DNA of 64,000 nt, taken from Paraburkholderia aspalathi. GTDB taxonomy: Bacteria > Pseudomonadota > Gammaproteobacteria > Burkholderiales > Burkholderiaceae. Position numbers and translations under genes: made by a program. The DNA is taken from NCBI RefSeq assembly GCF_900116445.1, contig NZ_FPBH01000001.1, forward strand, positions 248,001 to 312,000, written 5' to 3'. Under the pieces are notes generated by a model. That model was not told where the DNA came from. It ran no database searches and saw nothing but the letters and a program-made list of their open reading frames with translations. Below are positions 8,384 to 17,178 of this stretch, piece after piece. The first letter of the stretch is position 1; each line of letters opens with the position of its first letter.

Positions 8384-9463
8384 ATGTCATACAAGCTAAA
8401 GTCGCTCGCGCTGCTCGGCAGCGTGTTTTCTTGTGTCCTGACCGGCCATGTCGGCGCCGCTGAACTCAAGATGATTTCCAAAGTGCAGGTTCCGGGCGCA
8501 CCCCTGGATTCGTTCGACATCAGTTATGTCGACCAGAAGACAAATCGGTATTACCTGGCCGACCGAAGCAACAAGGCCGTTGATATTGTTGACGGAGCCA
8601 CAGACAAGGTAGTTGGCCAGATCCCCGGTTTTGTCGGCTTCGACAAGGACAACGATACGGCAGGGCCTAACGGCGTCCTGGTCATTGGCAAAGAAGCCTG
8701 GGCCGGCGATGGGGATAGCTCGGTCAAGGTCATCGACCTCAAGTCCCAGACAATCGTCGATACGATCAAGACGGGCGGGAAAAACCGCGCTGACGAGATG
8801 GCATACGATCCCAGGCACCATATCTTTATCGTCACCAACGATGCGGATGATCCTCCTTTCGTGACGTTGATCTCGACCAGGCCGGGACATAAGATCCTCA
8901 AAAAGATCGTCTTCAATGACGCGACCGACGGAATCGAGCAGCCGATCTATTACGCACCGAAAAGCATCTTCCTGATGACGGTTCCAGAGATCAAGGGCGA
9001 CAAGTCAACGGGCGGAATCGCCATGATCGATCCGCTCAAGGGCGAAGTCACGAATGTCATGAAGGTTTCCGACTGCACACCTGCCGGGCTGGCACGCGGG
9101 CCGGGAAAGAATCTGGTGATCGGTTGCAACGCCGGCGGCAAGAAATCGACGCTCAAGCCGGTTACGCTGATCGTCAACGGAGATAGCGGGGCAGTTGTCG
9201 CCTCGGTCCTCGATATGGGCGCAGCTGACGAAGTGGCTTATAGCGCCAAAAACGGGCAGTACTACATTAGCGGCCGGCAGATGCCGAATGGTCCGGTTCT
9301 GGGCGTGATCGACGCCAGGACCAACACGCTCTTGCAGAGCATCCCGACGGGCGGTAATGCCCACTCGGTTGCCGCGAGCGACGTGAATGGACACGTGTTT
9401 GTACCGCTTCCTAAGACAGGTGGTCCGTGCGGTGGTTGCATCGGCGTCTACAGTATTCAATGA
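8384..9463 (+). CDS. Exported YncE-like (YVTN) beta-propeller protein
   Basis: A 359-aa protein from ATG 8384, chosen because it is preceded by AAGGAT and followed by a clean signal peptide (YKLKSLALLGSVFSCVLTG..GAAE). Repeated blades such as SFDISYVDQKTNRYYLAD, KVIDLKSQTIVDTIKTGG and GVIDARTNTLLQSIPTGGNAHSV mark a seven-bladed YVTN/lactonase-like propeller. The late Cys-rich end (GGPCGGCIG) is notable. Its function is unknown. It could be a periplasmic ligand-binding or lactonase-like protein. Its stop overlaps the next start (ATGA), so the two are translationally coupled. Confidence 0.8.
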   Translation: MSYKLKSLALLGSVFSCVLTGHVGAAELKMISKVQVPGAPLDSFDISYVDQKTNRYYLADRSNKAVDIVDGATDKVVGQIPGFVGFDKDNDTAGPNGVLVIGKEAWAGDGDSSVKVIDLKSQTIVDTIKTGGKNRADEMAYDPRHHIFIVTNDADDPPFVTLISTRPGHKILKKIVFNDATDGIEQPIYYAPKSIFLMTVPEIKGDKSTGGIAMIDPLKGEVTNVMKVSDCTPAGLARGPGKNLVIGCNAGGKKSTLKPVTLIVNGDSGAVVASVLDMGAADEVAYSAKNGQYYISGRQMPNGPVLGVIDARTNTLLQSIPTGGNAHSVAASDVNGHVFVPLPKTGGPCGGCIGVYSIQ

Positions 9464-10257
9464 GGCTAATCGTGAGGACAGTTCTCGTGAAAGTCAAAAC
9501 GGGATTTTTAATCGGCGTGCTGCTCGCGGGGGTTCAGCCGGCTCACGCAGCGGATCTGGTAGTTTTTTCGGCGGCCGCGCTGAAGGGCGCTCTTGAGAAA
9601 CTGCCAGAGCAATACTTGGCGGCGAGTGGCGACCATGTCCGATTGATCTATGGCACCGCAGGCCAGGTACACGATCGGGCAGTGTCGGGCGAAGCTTTCG
9701 ATCTCGTCATTGTTCCTCCCACGCCGCTCGCCAATCTGGTCGAGCGTCATCTGGTGCAGGAGGGGTCGGAAAAAGACCTCGCTCGCGTGCGACTCGGTAT
9801 GGCGGTCAAGACCGGCACCGGTGTGCCCTCGATCGGAGATGACCAGGCGTTCGCGCAGGTCTTGCTCGACGCTCCATCGATCGGTATGGCCGACCCGGCA
9901 ACCGGAGCGACGTCGGGCATCTATCTCGCCAAACTGATTGACCGCCTTGGGATCGGTGACCGGGTAGACGCCAAGATCAAGTACTACGCCGAAGGACAAA
10001 CGGCTATGGAGGCCATGGCGCGGGGCGAAGTATCCGTCGGACTGGGGCAGATCAGCGAAATCAAGCCCGTTCATGGCGTCACACTCGTCGGGCCTATTCC
10101 AGAGGACCTGCAGCTCAAGACGACCTACGCAGTGGGTATCGGCGCCAACAGCGGGTCACCGGCGTTGGCAAAAAAGCTGCTCTCTTATATCACCGGACCG
10201 GCAGTGCAGGCGTCATTGAAAGCGAATGGATTCGACGCTGTTTCACAGGCGAACTAG
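9460..10257 (+). CDS. ModA-like periplasmic substrate-binding protein
   Basis: 265 aa from the ATG at 9460, which overlaps the previous stop codon (ATGA). Signal peptide GFLIGVLLAGVQPAHA-AD, then the type-2 periplasmic binding protein pattern of the molybdate-binding family: LVVFSAAALKGALEKLPEQY, GTAGQVHDRAVSGEAFDLVI, then GMADPATGATSG and GEVSVGLGQISEI. No ABC permease or ATPase is nearby, so it need not be a molybdate importer. Similar orphan proteins occur in catabolic operons. Coupling to the beta-propeller gene suggests a joint periplasmic role. Confidence 0.78.
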   Translation: MRLIVRTVLVKVKTGFLIGVLLAGVQPAHAADLVVFSAAALKGALEKLPEQYLAASGDHVRLIYGTAGQVHDRAVSGEAFDLVIVPPTPLANLVERHLVQEGSEKDLARVRLGMAVKTGTGVPSIGDDQAFAQVLLDAPSIGMADPATGATSGIYLAKLIDRLGIGDRVDAKIKYYAEGQTAMEAMARGEVSVGLGQISEIKPVHGVTLVGPIPEDLQLKTTYAVGIGANSGSPALAKKLLSYITGPAVQASLKANGFDAVSQAN

Positions 10258-10338
10258 CTGGAAGCTGACCGCGTTGGCCCTACGTTGCCGGGCTTGCCAC
10301 GCACTGCTATTCAGTTCTACTACTCCAAAGGAACGATC

Positions 10339-11379
10339 TTGGACAAATCGCGTCGCACTCTCCTTAAAATAGGCACGGGGTTCGCCCTCAGTTCGGCGGT
10401 AACCACTTGGGCTGGAGCGACTCCTGCAGCAATCAAGGTTCCCGCGGACTCGGGACTGGCTGGCGATGCGTTGCGGCTGGTGACCTATCAACATGCTGCC
10501 GCAGAAGCGCCGCGCCTTGGAGTGGTGACGGCGCAGGGCATGGTAATCGACCTTGGCGCGACTGCTCGTGAGTTGGGTATGACGCTGGCCTTCGACCCGG
10601 CGAGCATGGTCTCGTTGATAGCCGCCGGGCCCGATGCCGTCGCGCAGGCGCGTCGATGCGCGGCCTCCGGGCGAGCGCATGCGTCACTTGACGGCGTGCG
10701 GCTACTCGCGCCGATCCCGGTGCCTGCCCGCAACGTCTACGCTGTCGGCTGGAACTATCTGGAGCATTTTGGCGAGAGTCTGACCGCGAAGCAGGCAGCT
10801 CTGCCGAAGCACCCGGTGTTCTTTACCAAGGGCACGCATACCATCAACGGTCCCTTTGACCCCATCCCCTTTAATCCATCGGTGTCCGTGAAGATCGATT
10901 GGGAGGGCGAATTGGCGGTCATTATTGGCAAGCGTGGCCATAACATCGCGGAAGCCGACGCGATGCAGTATGTGTTCGGCTATGCCGTAATCAACGACAC
11001 GACTGCGCGTGACATGCAGGTCGATCATGGCGGCCAATGGTTCAAGGGCAAGAGCCTGGACGGTCACGGCCCGATTGGCCCCTGGATCATTCCCGCCAGC
11101 GACATCGACTACACCAACCTGCAACTGACGACGCGCGTGAACGGTGTGGTGAAGCAGCAAATCAATACCAGCCAGATGTATTTCAAGGTGCCGCGCATCA
11201 TCGAAGAGCTGTCTCTGGGTCTGACGCTCGAGCCCGGCGACATCATTGCAACGGGGACACCATCAGGCATCGGCGCCGCTCGTAACCCGCCGGAGTTCCT
11301 CAAACCTGGCGATGTGATGGAAACCGAAATCGATCGGATCGGCATGATCCGAAATGTGATTCGTCAGGTCACTACCTAG
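10339..11379 (+). CDS. Fumarylacetoacetate hydrolase (FAH) family protein with Tat-like signal
   Basis: 346 aa from a TTG at 10339, preceded at 6-nt spacing by AAAGGA. This start puts a twin-arginine-like signal first (DKSRRTLLKIGTGFALSS). The FAH fold follows: KIDWEGELAVIIGKRGHNI, VFGYAVINDTTARDMQ, QWFKGKSLDGHGPIGPW and DIIATGTPSGIGAARNP, with the acidic metal ligands E and D in the expected places. FAH enzymes cleave C-C bonds of diketo acids or hydrate/decarboxylate 2-keto acids in aromatic and sugar catabolism. A secreted version is uncommon. It sits in a run of four exported proteins. Confidence 0.85.
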   Translation: MDKSRRTLLKIGTGFALSSAVTTWAGATPAAIKVPADSGLAGDALRLVTYQHAAAEAPRLGVVTAQGMVIDLGATARELGMTLAFDPASMVSLIAAGPDAVAQARRCAASGRAHASLDGVRLLAPIPVPARNVYAVGWNYLEHFGESLTAKQAALPKHPVFFTKGTHTINGPFDPIPFNPSVSVKIDWEGELAVIIGKRGHNIAEADAMQYVFGYAVINDTTARDMQVDHGGQWFKGKSLDGHGPIGPWIIPASDIDYTNLQLTTRVNGVVKQQINTSQMYFKVPRIIEELSLGLTLEPGDIIATGTPSGIGAARNPPEFLKPGDVMETEIDRIGMIRNVIRQVTT

Positions 11380-11594
11380 CGGCAGGTGTCGCGCGGGAAT
11401 AGGGCGAAGCCACTCCCGGGGAAATTGACCTGAGCGGCAGCCTGATCGACGGGCCGGCGTTGGCGTGATGGATCGGAGCGCTGTGTGTCCTGCTCTGTGA
11501 GTGTGTCGGTTCGACTTGGCAGTTGATTGCTCATTCCATCAATCGGCAATACCAGAGAACCTTCAATATTGTTGGACAGTCATGGGAAATCAGA

Positions 11595-12635
11595 ATGAAT
11601 GATATGAACAATGTGACCGAAAAGCAGAACGCCTTGCAGCGACGTCGTTTTTTGCAAGGCGCAGCAGTGACGTTGATCACGACGACTGTGATGCCGGTAA
11701 GCGCCAGCGCTGCCACCATGCAGATCATTGCCGAAGATCACTGGGCGCAAAAAGGCGCGGTGAAACTATACCTGTACCGCAAGCGTCTCGCAGACGGCGC
11801 AAACGCAGATGCGAGCCCGAAGCCGGTATTGTTCCTGGTGCATGGCTCGTCGTTCTCGGGGCGGGGCGGTTTCGACCTGCAGGTCCCCGGATTGCCGAAC
11901 TACTCGTTCATGGACGAGTTCGCAAGATACGGCTTTGACGTCTGGACCATGGATCACGAGAATTATGGCCGCTCCTCCAAGACCGAATCGAACTCAGATA
12001 TCAGATCTGGCGTCGATGATTTGAAAGCCGCGCTGCCGGTTGTCGAGCAAGTTACCGGACAGAAGAAGGTCATGTTCTACGGCCAGTCGTCTGGCTCGAT
12101 CCGTCTCGGTGTCTTTGCAATGGAAGAGCCGGAGCGGGTCGACCGCATGGTGCTCGATGCGTTCACCTATACCGGCGAGGGCGCGCCCGAGATCATGAAG
12201 CGGCGTGCGAACATTGCGAAGCTTACGGCCAGCAACTTCCGGCCGACCTCGCAAGCGAGCTTCGACGCCATTTTTTCGCGCGATGATCCGTCGACAGTCG
12301 ACCCGGCAATACCGAAAGCCTTGGGTGACTACGAGCTGAAGTTGGTGAAGCGGACGCCGAACGGAACCTATGTCGACATGGCGATCCACATGCCGATGGT
12401 CGACCCCAAAAAGCTTCAGTGTTCCGTTTGCATGACGAGAGCCGAACACGATGGCAACGCGACGGATGCTGAATTACTCGATTTCTTCTCGCAACTGCCG
12501 AACAAAGACAAACAGTTCTGTGAGATCAAGGGCGTCGCCCACGTTGCGGTGCTTGGCATCAACCGCCACCGTATCTGGCACGCCATGCATGCCTTCTACA
12601 CGATGCCGCCGCAACGTACCGCCACAAACGGGTGA
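11595..12635 (+). CDS. Exported alpha/beta hydrolase with Tat-like signal
   Basis: 346 aa from ATG 11595. The N-terminus carries RRRFLQGAAVTLITTTVMPVSASA, a Tat-type signal. The hydrolase core has HGSSFSGRGGFD near the oxyanion hole, nucleophile S165 in FYGQSSGSIR and a C-terminal His at about 316 (KGVAHVAVL). It ends the run of exported genes that starts with the porin. An esterase or lactonase role in the periplasm together with the FAH-family protein is an inference. The 215 bp before it (11380-11594) show no other feature. Confidence 0.85.
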   Translation: MNDMNNVTEKQNALQRRRFLQGAAVTLITTTVMPVSASAATMQIIAEDHWAQKGAVKLYLYRKRLADGANADASPKPVLFLVHGSSFSGRGGFDLQVPGLPNYSFMDEFARYGFDVWTMDHENYGRSSKTESNSDIRSGVDDLKAALPVVEQVTGQKKVMFYGQSSGSIRLGVFAMEEPERVDRMVLDAFTYTGEGAPEIMKRRANIAKLTASNFRPTSQASFDAIFSRDDPSTVDPAIPKALGDYELKLVKRTPNGTYVDMAIHMPMVDPKKLQCSVCMTRAEHDGNATDAELLDFFSQLPNKDKQFCEIKGVAHVAVLGINRHRIWHAMHAFYTMPPQRTATNG

Positions 12636-12847
12636 CTTGCACCGTCTGACGGCCGGGCGGTTACCAGGATTGACGCATTTCAATCAATCGCCGATGCCTT
12701 AAAGGAGGAGACTGCCGCGGAGAGCGTACGTGTGTGGTCGAGCATCAATGCTGGTTCCACATCGGCACGACTACTAAATCGAGTGCGCGAAAGCTGCGAG
12801 ACGGGCGCTTCGATTCCGTGCATACGCAAAAATCGTTGATGTCAGTG

Positions 12848-12906
12848 GAACGCAAGGGATCTGTAGAAAACAAAAAACCCCGTAAGACTTTGATCTTACG
12901 GGGTTT
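12848..12906 (-). terminator. Terminator of tRNA-Leu and right-hand direct repeat
   Basis: AAACCCCGTAAGA (12875-12887) pairs perfectly with TCTTACGGGGTTT (12894-12906). It ends the tRNA-Leu transcript on the minus strand. The 5' part (GGAACGCAAGGGA at about 12847, and AACAAAAA) is repeated at 2480-2516, beside the tRNA fragment. The rest of 12636-12951 contains no gene. Confidence 0.8.
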
Positions 12907-12951
12907 CTCGGACTTCTTCGGCTTGAGTTGGGACTAAGCCGGAACAACTGT

Positions 12952-13038
12952 TGGTGCCCAGGAGAGGACTCGAACCTCCACGGTGTTGCCACCGCTAGGA
13001 CCTGAACCTAGTGCGTCTACCAATTCCGCCACCTGGGC
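12952..13038 (-). tRNA. tRNA-Leu (anticodon CAG)
   Basis: An 87-nt gene with encoded CCA. Acceptor GCCCAGG pairs with CCTGGGC, the D arm is GGCGGAATTGGTAGACGC, the anticodon stem/loop is CTAGG-TTCAGGT-CCTAG, a long class II variable arm (GGTGGCAACACC) follows, and the T arm is GGAGG-TTCGAGT-CCTCT. The variable arm and loop identify it as leucine, codon CUG. Confidence 0.97.
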
Positions 13039-13059
13039 ACGTCTTCAACCTAGACCGCT

Positions 13060-13087
13060 ATTTTAGCGCGCTGATGCAGCGTGTCAA
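13060..13087 (-). promoter_or_regulatory. Sigma-70 promoter of the first tRNA-Leu
   Basis: On the minus strand TTGACA (13087-13082) and TAAAAT (13065-13060) are 16 bp apart, about 20 bp before the tRNA 5' end. Confidence 0.7.
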
Positions 13088-13250
13088 TCCCTACATCCAA
13101 ACTGACTATCGCTTCATCGACCGCCCGGTTGTGTCGTGCAGCGAAGCGAAACTTCACTGCTCAATCACCGCCAACTCACGTTGACGCAACCGTCTTGCCA
13201 ACCACATGATCCGACCGAAAAACCGGAATCGGACCACATAGCCTCACACA

Positions 13251-13294
13251 AAAAGTAAAGCCGCCGATGCGAAACATCAGGCGGCTTTACTTTT
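13251..13294 (-). terminator. Terminator of the second tRNA-Leu
   Basis: A 15-bp perfect stem, AAAAGTAAAGCCGCC (13251-13265) with GGCGGCTTTACTTTT (13280-13294), extended by GATG/CATC around a CGAAA loop. It lies directly 3' of the tRNA on the minus strand. Confidence 0.85.
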
Positions 13295-13299
13295 GAATC

Positions 13300-13386
13300 T
13301 GGTGCCCAAGAGAGGACTCGAACCTCCACAGTGTTGCCACCGCTAGGACCTGAACCTAGTGCGTCTACCAATTTCGCCACCTGGGC
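13300..13386 (-). tRNA. tRNA-Leu (anticodon CAG), second copy
   Basis: 87 nt with encoded CCA, nearly identical to the copy at 12952-13038. The few differences include GGCGAAATT for GGCGGAATT, ACTGT for ACCGT, and CTTGGGC for CCTGGGC, which gives a G-U acceptor pair. Own promoter and terminator. Confidence 0.97.
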
Positions 13387-13410
13387 AGGTGATGAACAGC
13401 AAAGAACGCC

Positions 13411-13438
13411 ATTATAGCGACAGATTCAGGGCTGTCAA
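13411..13438 (-). promoter_or_regulatory. Strong sigma-70 promoter of the second tRNA-Leu
   Basis: Perfect TTGACA (13438-13433) and perfect TATAAT (13416-13411) on the minus strand with a 16-bp spacer. Transcription would start near 13404, just ahead of the tRNA. The rest of 13439-13691 is the rnr leader; no further gene is seen. Confidence 0.8.
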
Positions 13439-13691
13439 GCGTTTCTCAAAAGTCGCTTAAACATCGCCGCAGCGAGCCTGCGTGCGCCTCACAGCGACTA
13501 TTGACGGGCCGCTTGGCGCACAAGACGGGTGTTAGAATGCCTCGCAGTAGTTCGTTGGCACGGTGCACACGCCCGTCGGACTCAGACTTGAACGAGCCGG
13601 ACCCGAGCAGTCATTCCAGTGCAATCGCAAGTGCAACTTAAGCGCAAACCCAAGCGCCTCTTAAGCCCAGCCACATCGCCGACCGACGTCC

Positions 13692-16208
13692 ATGCAACGA
13701 GAAAAAATCATCGACAAGCCCTTGAGCAAATTCCCGTATCCGATCCCGAGCCGCGAAGAAATCCTGGGCGTCCTGCGCACGAGTGAAGCGCCGCTTGCCG
13801 CGAACGACATCGCCGAAGCCCTGTCGATCAAGCGCCAGGAGCGCGAAGGATTTTTCAAGCGCTTAGGCGCCATGGAGCGCGACGGCCAGATTCGGCTCGA
13901 TCAGCGCAATCTCTATCAGCTGACCCATCCGTCGAACTTCGTCGCGGGCCGCGTCCAGGGCCATCGTGACGGCTACGGTTTTCTCATTCGCGACGACGGT
14001 CAGGACGATCTGTTCCTGCCCACCGGCGAAATGCAGAAGGTCATGCACAACGATCGCGTGCTCGCGCGCATTGTCGGCTATGACCGCCGCGGCAGGCCGG
14101 AAGGGCATATCGTCGAAGTCACGGACCGCGCCAACAAGCGCGTGATCGGGCGCCTGCTCAACGAGAACGGGGCGCTGATCGTCGCGCCTGAAGACAAGCG
14201 CATCGGCCATGACATCCTGATCGCGCAAAACACCAAGAAGGCCAAGGTCGGCCAGGTGGTGGTGGTCGAGCTCACCGATTTCCCGAGCCGTCACTCGCAG
14301 CCGCTCGGCCGCGTGGTGGAAGTGCTCGGCGATATCGACGACCCCGGCATGGAAATCGAAATCGCGGTGCGCAAGTACGGCGTGCCGCACGAATTCAGCC
14401 AGTCGGCGCTCGACGAAGCCGCGCGGCTCCCCGACGAAGTCCGGCCGGTCGACGCGCGTCATCGCATCGATCTGCGCGACGTGCCGCTCGTGACAATCGA
14501 CGGTGAAGATGCCCGCGACTTCGACGACGCGGTGTATTGCGAGCCGGTTCAGGTCGGCCGCGGCGAAGGCTTCCGCCTGATCGTCGCGATCGCGGACGTC
14601 TCGCACTATGTGCATCCGAAGAGCGGTCTCGACGCCGACGCGCTGGAACGCAGCACCTCGGTGTACTTCCCGCGCCGCGTGATTCCGATGCTGCCGGAAA
14701 AGCTGTCGAACGGTTTGTGCTCGCTGAACCCGAACGTCGACCGTTGCGTGCTGGTGTGCGACATGATCGTCACCGCGCGTGGCGAAGTGAAGGCGTATCA
14801 GTTCTATCCGGGCGTGATGCACTCGGCGGCGCGGCTGACCTATACGGAAGTGGCCGCGGTGCTGAAAAACACCAAGGGCCCGGAGGCCGCGCGTCGCGCC
14901 GCCTTGCTGCCGCAACTGCAGAATCTGTATGGCGTCTACAAGTCGCTGTTCGCCGCGCGCCAGAAGCGCGGTGCGATCGACTTCGATACGACCGAGACGT
15001 ACATCGTCTGCAATGCGCAGGGCAAGATCGAACAGATCATTCCGCGCACCCGCAACGACGCACACAAGCTAATCGAGGAATGCATGCTGGCGGCGAACGT
15101 CTGCGCGGCCGACTTCCTCAAGCGCAACAAGCACCCGGGTCTGTTCCGCGTGCACGCCGGGCCGACCGCCGAGAAGCTTGAGAATCTGCGCACCTTCCTG
15201 CGCGGCATGGGCCTTTCGCTCGCTGGCGGCGACAAGCCGCACGCCAGCGATTACGCCGCGCTGATGGCGCAGATCCGCGAACGGCCGGACGCACAGATGT
15301 TGCAGACCATGCTGCTGCGTTCGATGCAACAGGCTGTCTACAGTCCGGACAACATCGGTCACTTCGGTCTCGCGTACGAGGCGTATGCGCACTTCACGAG
15401 CCCGATTCGCCGCTATCCCGACCTGCTCACGCACCGCGCGATCTACGCGATTCTGCAAGGCCGCAAGTATCAGCCGGAGCCGCCGCAAGGCGTCGAGTTG
15501 AACACGGCGCTGTCGCCGCGCGCCCGCGCGATGCAGCAGGCCGACGAGGAAAAACACGGCGTTCGCAACAAGTCGAAAGACGTGGCGATCTGGGAAGAAC
15601 TCGGTCTGCATTGCTCGGCGAACGAACGCCGCGCGGATGAGGCATCGCGCGATGTGGAAGCCTGGCTCAAGTGCTACTTCATGCGTGACAAGCTCGGTGA
15701 AGAGTACGGCGGCATGGTGAACGGCGTGACGTCGTTCGGCATTTTCGTGCAACTCGATTCGCTCTTTATCGAAGGCCTCGTGCACGTCACCGAACTGGGC
15801 TCGGACTACTTCCAGTACGACGAGATCAAGAACGAGTTGCGCGGCGAGCGTACCGGTATTCGTTATCGCCTGTCGGATCGGGTGCGGGTGCAGGTGAGCC
15901 GCGTCGATCTCGATGCGCGCAAGATCGACTTCCGCCTCGTGCGCGATACGCCGATCAAGCCGCCGGCAAGTCGTCCGGCTCTCGCCGACAAGACATCCGG
16001 CGAAAGCGGCGGCGCGCGCGTACGCTCGTTGCCGCCGGTGGATAGCGGTGCAGGTGGCGCGGCAGCGCCGGGTGGCCGGCGCAAGAAGGCAGCGCCGGCG
16101 CAAACCGCAGCCGTCAAGGAAGCGCGCGCGGCACGCGGTGCAGCGAAGAAACACGGCGGCGCGCCGGCCAAGTCGGCTTCGAAACCGCAGGCCCGCAAGA
16201 AGCGCTGA
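13692..16208 (+). CDS. rnr: Ribonuclease R
   Basis: An 838-aa 3'-5' exoribonuclease that degrades structured RNA, including rRNA and mRNA decay intermediates. In order: an N-terminal winged helix (20-85), cold-shock/OB domains (GRVQGHRDGYGFLIRDDGQDD), the RNB catalytic domain with the four-Asp metal centre DGEDARDFDD at residues 270-279 and the later HFTSPIRRYPDLLTHRAI, then S1 (GMVNGVTSFGIFVQLDSLFIEGLVHV). A long Lys/Ala/Arg-rich tail of about 80 residues (AKKHGGAPAKSASKPQARKK) closes it, as is usual in Burkholderia. It is followed by rlmB on the same strand, an order also known from other proteobacteria. Confidence 0.97.
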   Translation: MQREKIIDKPLSKFPYPIPSREEILGVLRTSEAPLAANDIAEALSIKRQEREGFFKRLGAMERDGQIRLDQRNLYQLTHPSNFVAGRVQGHRDGYGFLIRDDGQDDLFLPTGEMQKVMHNDRVLARIVGYDRRGRPEGHIVEVTDRANKRVIGRLLNENGALIVAPEDKRIGHDILIAQNTKKAKVGQVVVVELTDFPSRHSQPLGRVVEVLGDIDDPGMEIEIAVRKYGVPHEFSQSALDEAARLPDEVRPVDARHRIDLRDVPLVTIDGEDARDFDDAVYCEPVQVGRGEGFRLIVAIADVSHYVHPKSGLDADALERSTSVYFPRRVIPMLPEKLSNGLCSLNPNVDRCVLVCDMIVTARGEVKAYQFYPGVMHSAARLTYTEVAAVLKNTKGPEAARRAALLPQLQNLYGVYKSLFAARQKRGAIDFDTTETYIVCNAQGKIEQIIPRTRNDAHKLIEECMLAANVCAADFLKRNKHPGLFRVHAGPTAEKLENLRTFLRGMGLSLAGGDKPHASDYAALMAQIRERPDAQMLQTMLLRSMQQAVYSPDNIGHFGLAYEAYAHFTSPIRRYPDLLTHRAIYAILQGRKYQPEPPQGVELNTALSPRARAMQQADEEKHGVRNKSKDVAIWEELGLHCSANERRADEASRDVEAWLKCYFMRDKLGEEYGGMVNGVTSFGIFVQLDSLFIEGLVHVTELGSDYFQYDEIKNELRGERTGIRYRLSDRVRVQVSRVDLDARKIDFRLVRDTPIKPPASRPALADKTSGESGGARVRSLPPVDSGAGGAAAPGGRRKKAAPAQTAAVKEARAARGAAKKHGGAPAKSASKPQARKKR

Positions 16209-16391
16209 AGTCGTTTGACGGCTTGAACCGCGCGCATCGGGTACGTAGAAACGTACCGGTTGCGCGCGGTCTTCGTTTCATCGCAATCAAGTCAGGTAGC
16301 GAGACACGCTACTCAGGCAGCACAGTAAGCAGGTTCGCATTCATCACAGCAGCGCGCTGTCAGGGCGCGCTCAATCAAAGGTTTGTCAGTC

Positions 16392-17135
16392 ATGTCACGT
16401 CTCAAGGTTCTATACGGTTTCCACGCAGTGACCGCACGTATGCGGCACGATGCGTCGACGGTCGAAGAGGTTTACTACGACGCCACGCGCAAAGACCGTC
16501 GCATGACCGAGTTCCTGCACGCGGCGAAAGAAGCCGGCGTGCGCTTGATCGCCGCCGACGAAACGCGTCTGTGGGGCCTCTCGCATACCGAGCGGCACCA
16601 GGGCGTGGTGGCGCGTGCGGGCGATATGCCGCTTGCGCAGAATCTGGCCGAACTGCTCGACGGCATCAACGGTTCGCCGTTGATTCTCGTGCTGGACGGC
16701 GTGACCGATCCGCACAACCTCGGCGCCTGCCTGCGCGTGGCCGATGCGGCCGGCGCGCACGCGGTGATCGCGCCGCGTGACCGCGCAGTGGGTTTGAACG
16801 CGACCGCTGCGAAGGTGGCGAGCGGCGCGGCCGACACCGTGCCGTACATCACCGTCACGAATCTGGCGCGCGCGCTGCGTGAGTTGAAGGACGCGGGCGT
16901 GTGGGTGGTCGGTACCGCCGGCGAGGCCACCAAGAGCCTCTACGAGACCGAACTCGACGGTCCGGTCGCACTGGTGATGGGCGCCGAAGGCGAGGGCATG
17001 CGCCGCCTCACGCGCGATACCTGCGATGTGGTCATGCAGATTCCGATGGCGGGCACGGTCGAAAGCCTGAACGTGTCCGTGGCGAGCGGTGTTTGTCTGT
17101 TCGAAGCGGTGCGTCAGCGCTCGGTGAAGAAGTAA
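16392..17135 (+). CDS. rlmB: 23S rRNA (guanosine(2251)-2'-O)-methyltransferase
   Basis: 247 aa from ATG 16392; AAAGG at 16378-16382 decides this start over an in-frame TTG at 16383. A TrmH/SpoU-family trefoil-knot methyltransferase. The substrate-binding N-terminus ([14 protein letters not shown]) is followed by the three SpoU motifs: [35 protein letters not shown] and [22 protein letters not shown]. It methylates G2251 in the P loop of 23S rRNA using S-adenosylmethionine. Downstream of rnr by 183 bp and 43 bp before rpiA, so probably co-transcribed with one or both. Confidence 0.96.
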   Translation: MSRLKVLYGFHAVTARMRHDASTVEEVYYDATRKDRRMTEFLHAAKEAGVRLIAADETRLWGLSHTERHQGVVARAGDMPLAQNLAELLDGINGSPLILVLDGVTDPHNLGACLRVADAAGAHAVIAPRDRAVGLNATAAKVASGAADTVPYITVTNLARALRELKDAGVWVVGTAGEATKSLYETELDGPVALVMGAEGEGMRRLTRDTCDVVMQIPMAGTVESLNVSVASGVCLFEAVRQRSVKK

Positions 17136-17178
17136 ACTCCGGTAAACTTGTCGTTTTTACTGCTCGCCTGCATTCCCC

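Noticed and set aside
13863..16154. Long minus-strand frames (400 and 361 codons) opposite rnr
   Set aside because: They are antisense shadows of the high-GC rnr gene; composition is rich in Arg/His/Val with no family motif, while the plus strand encodes an intact RNase R.
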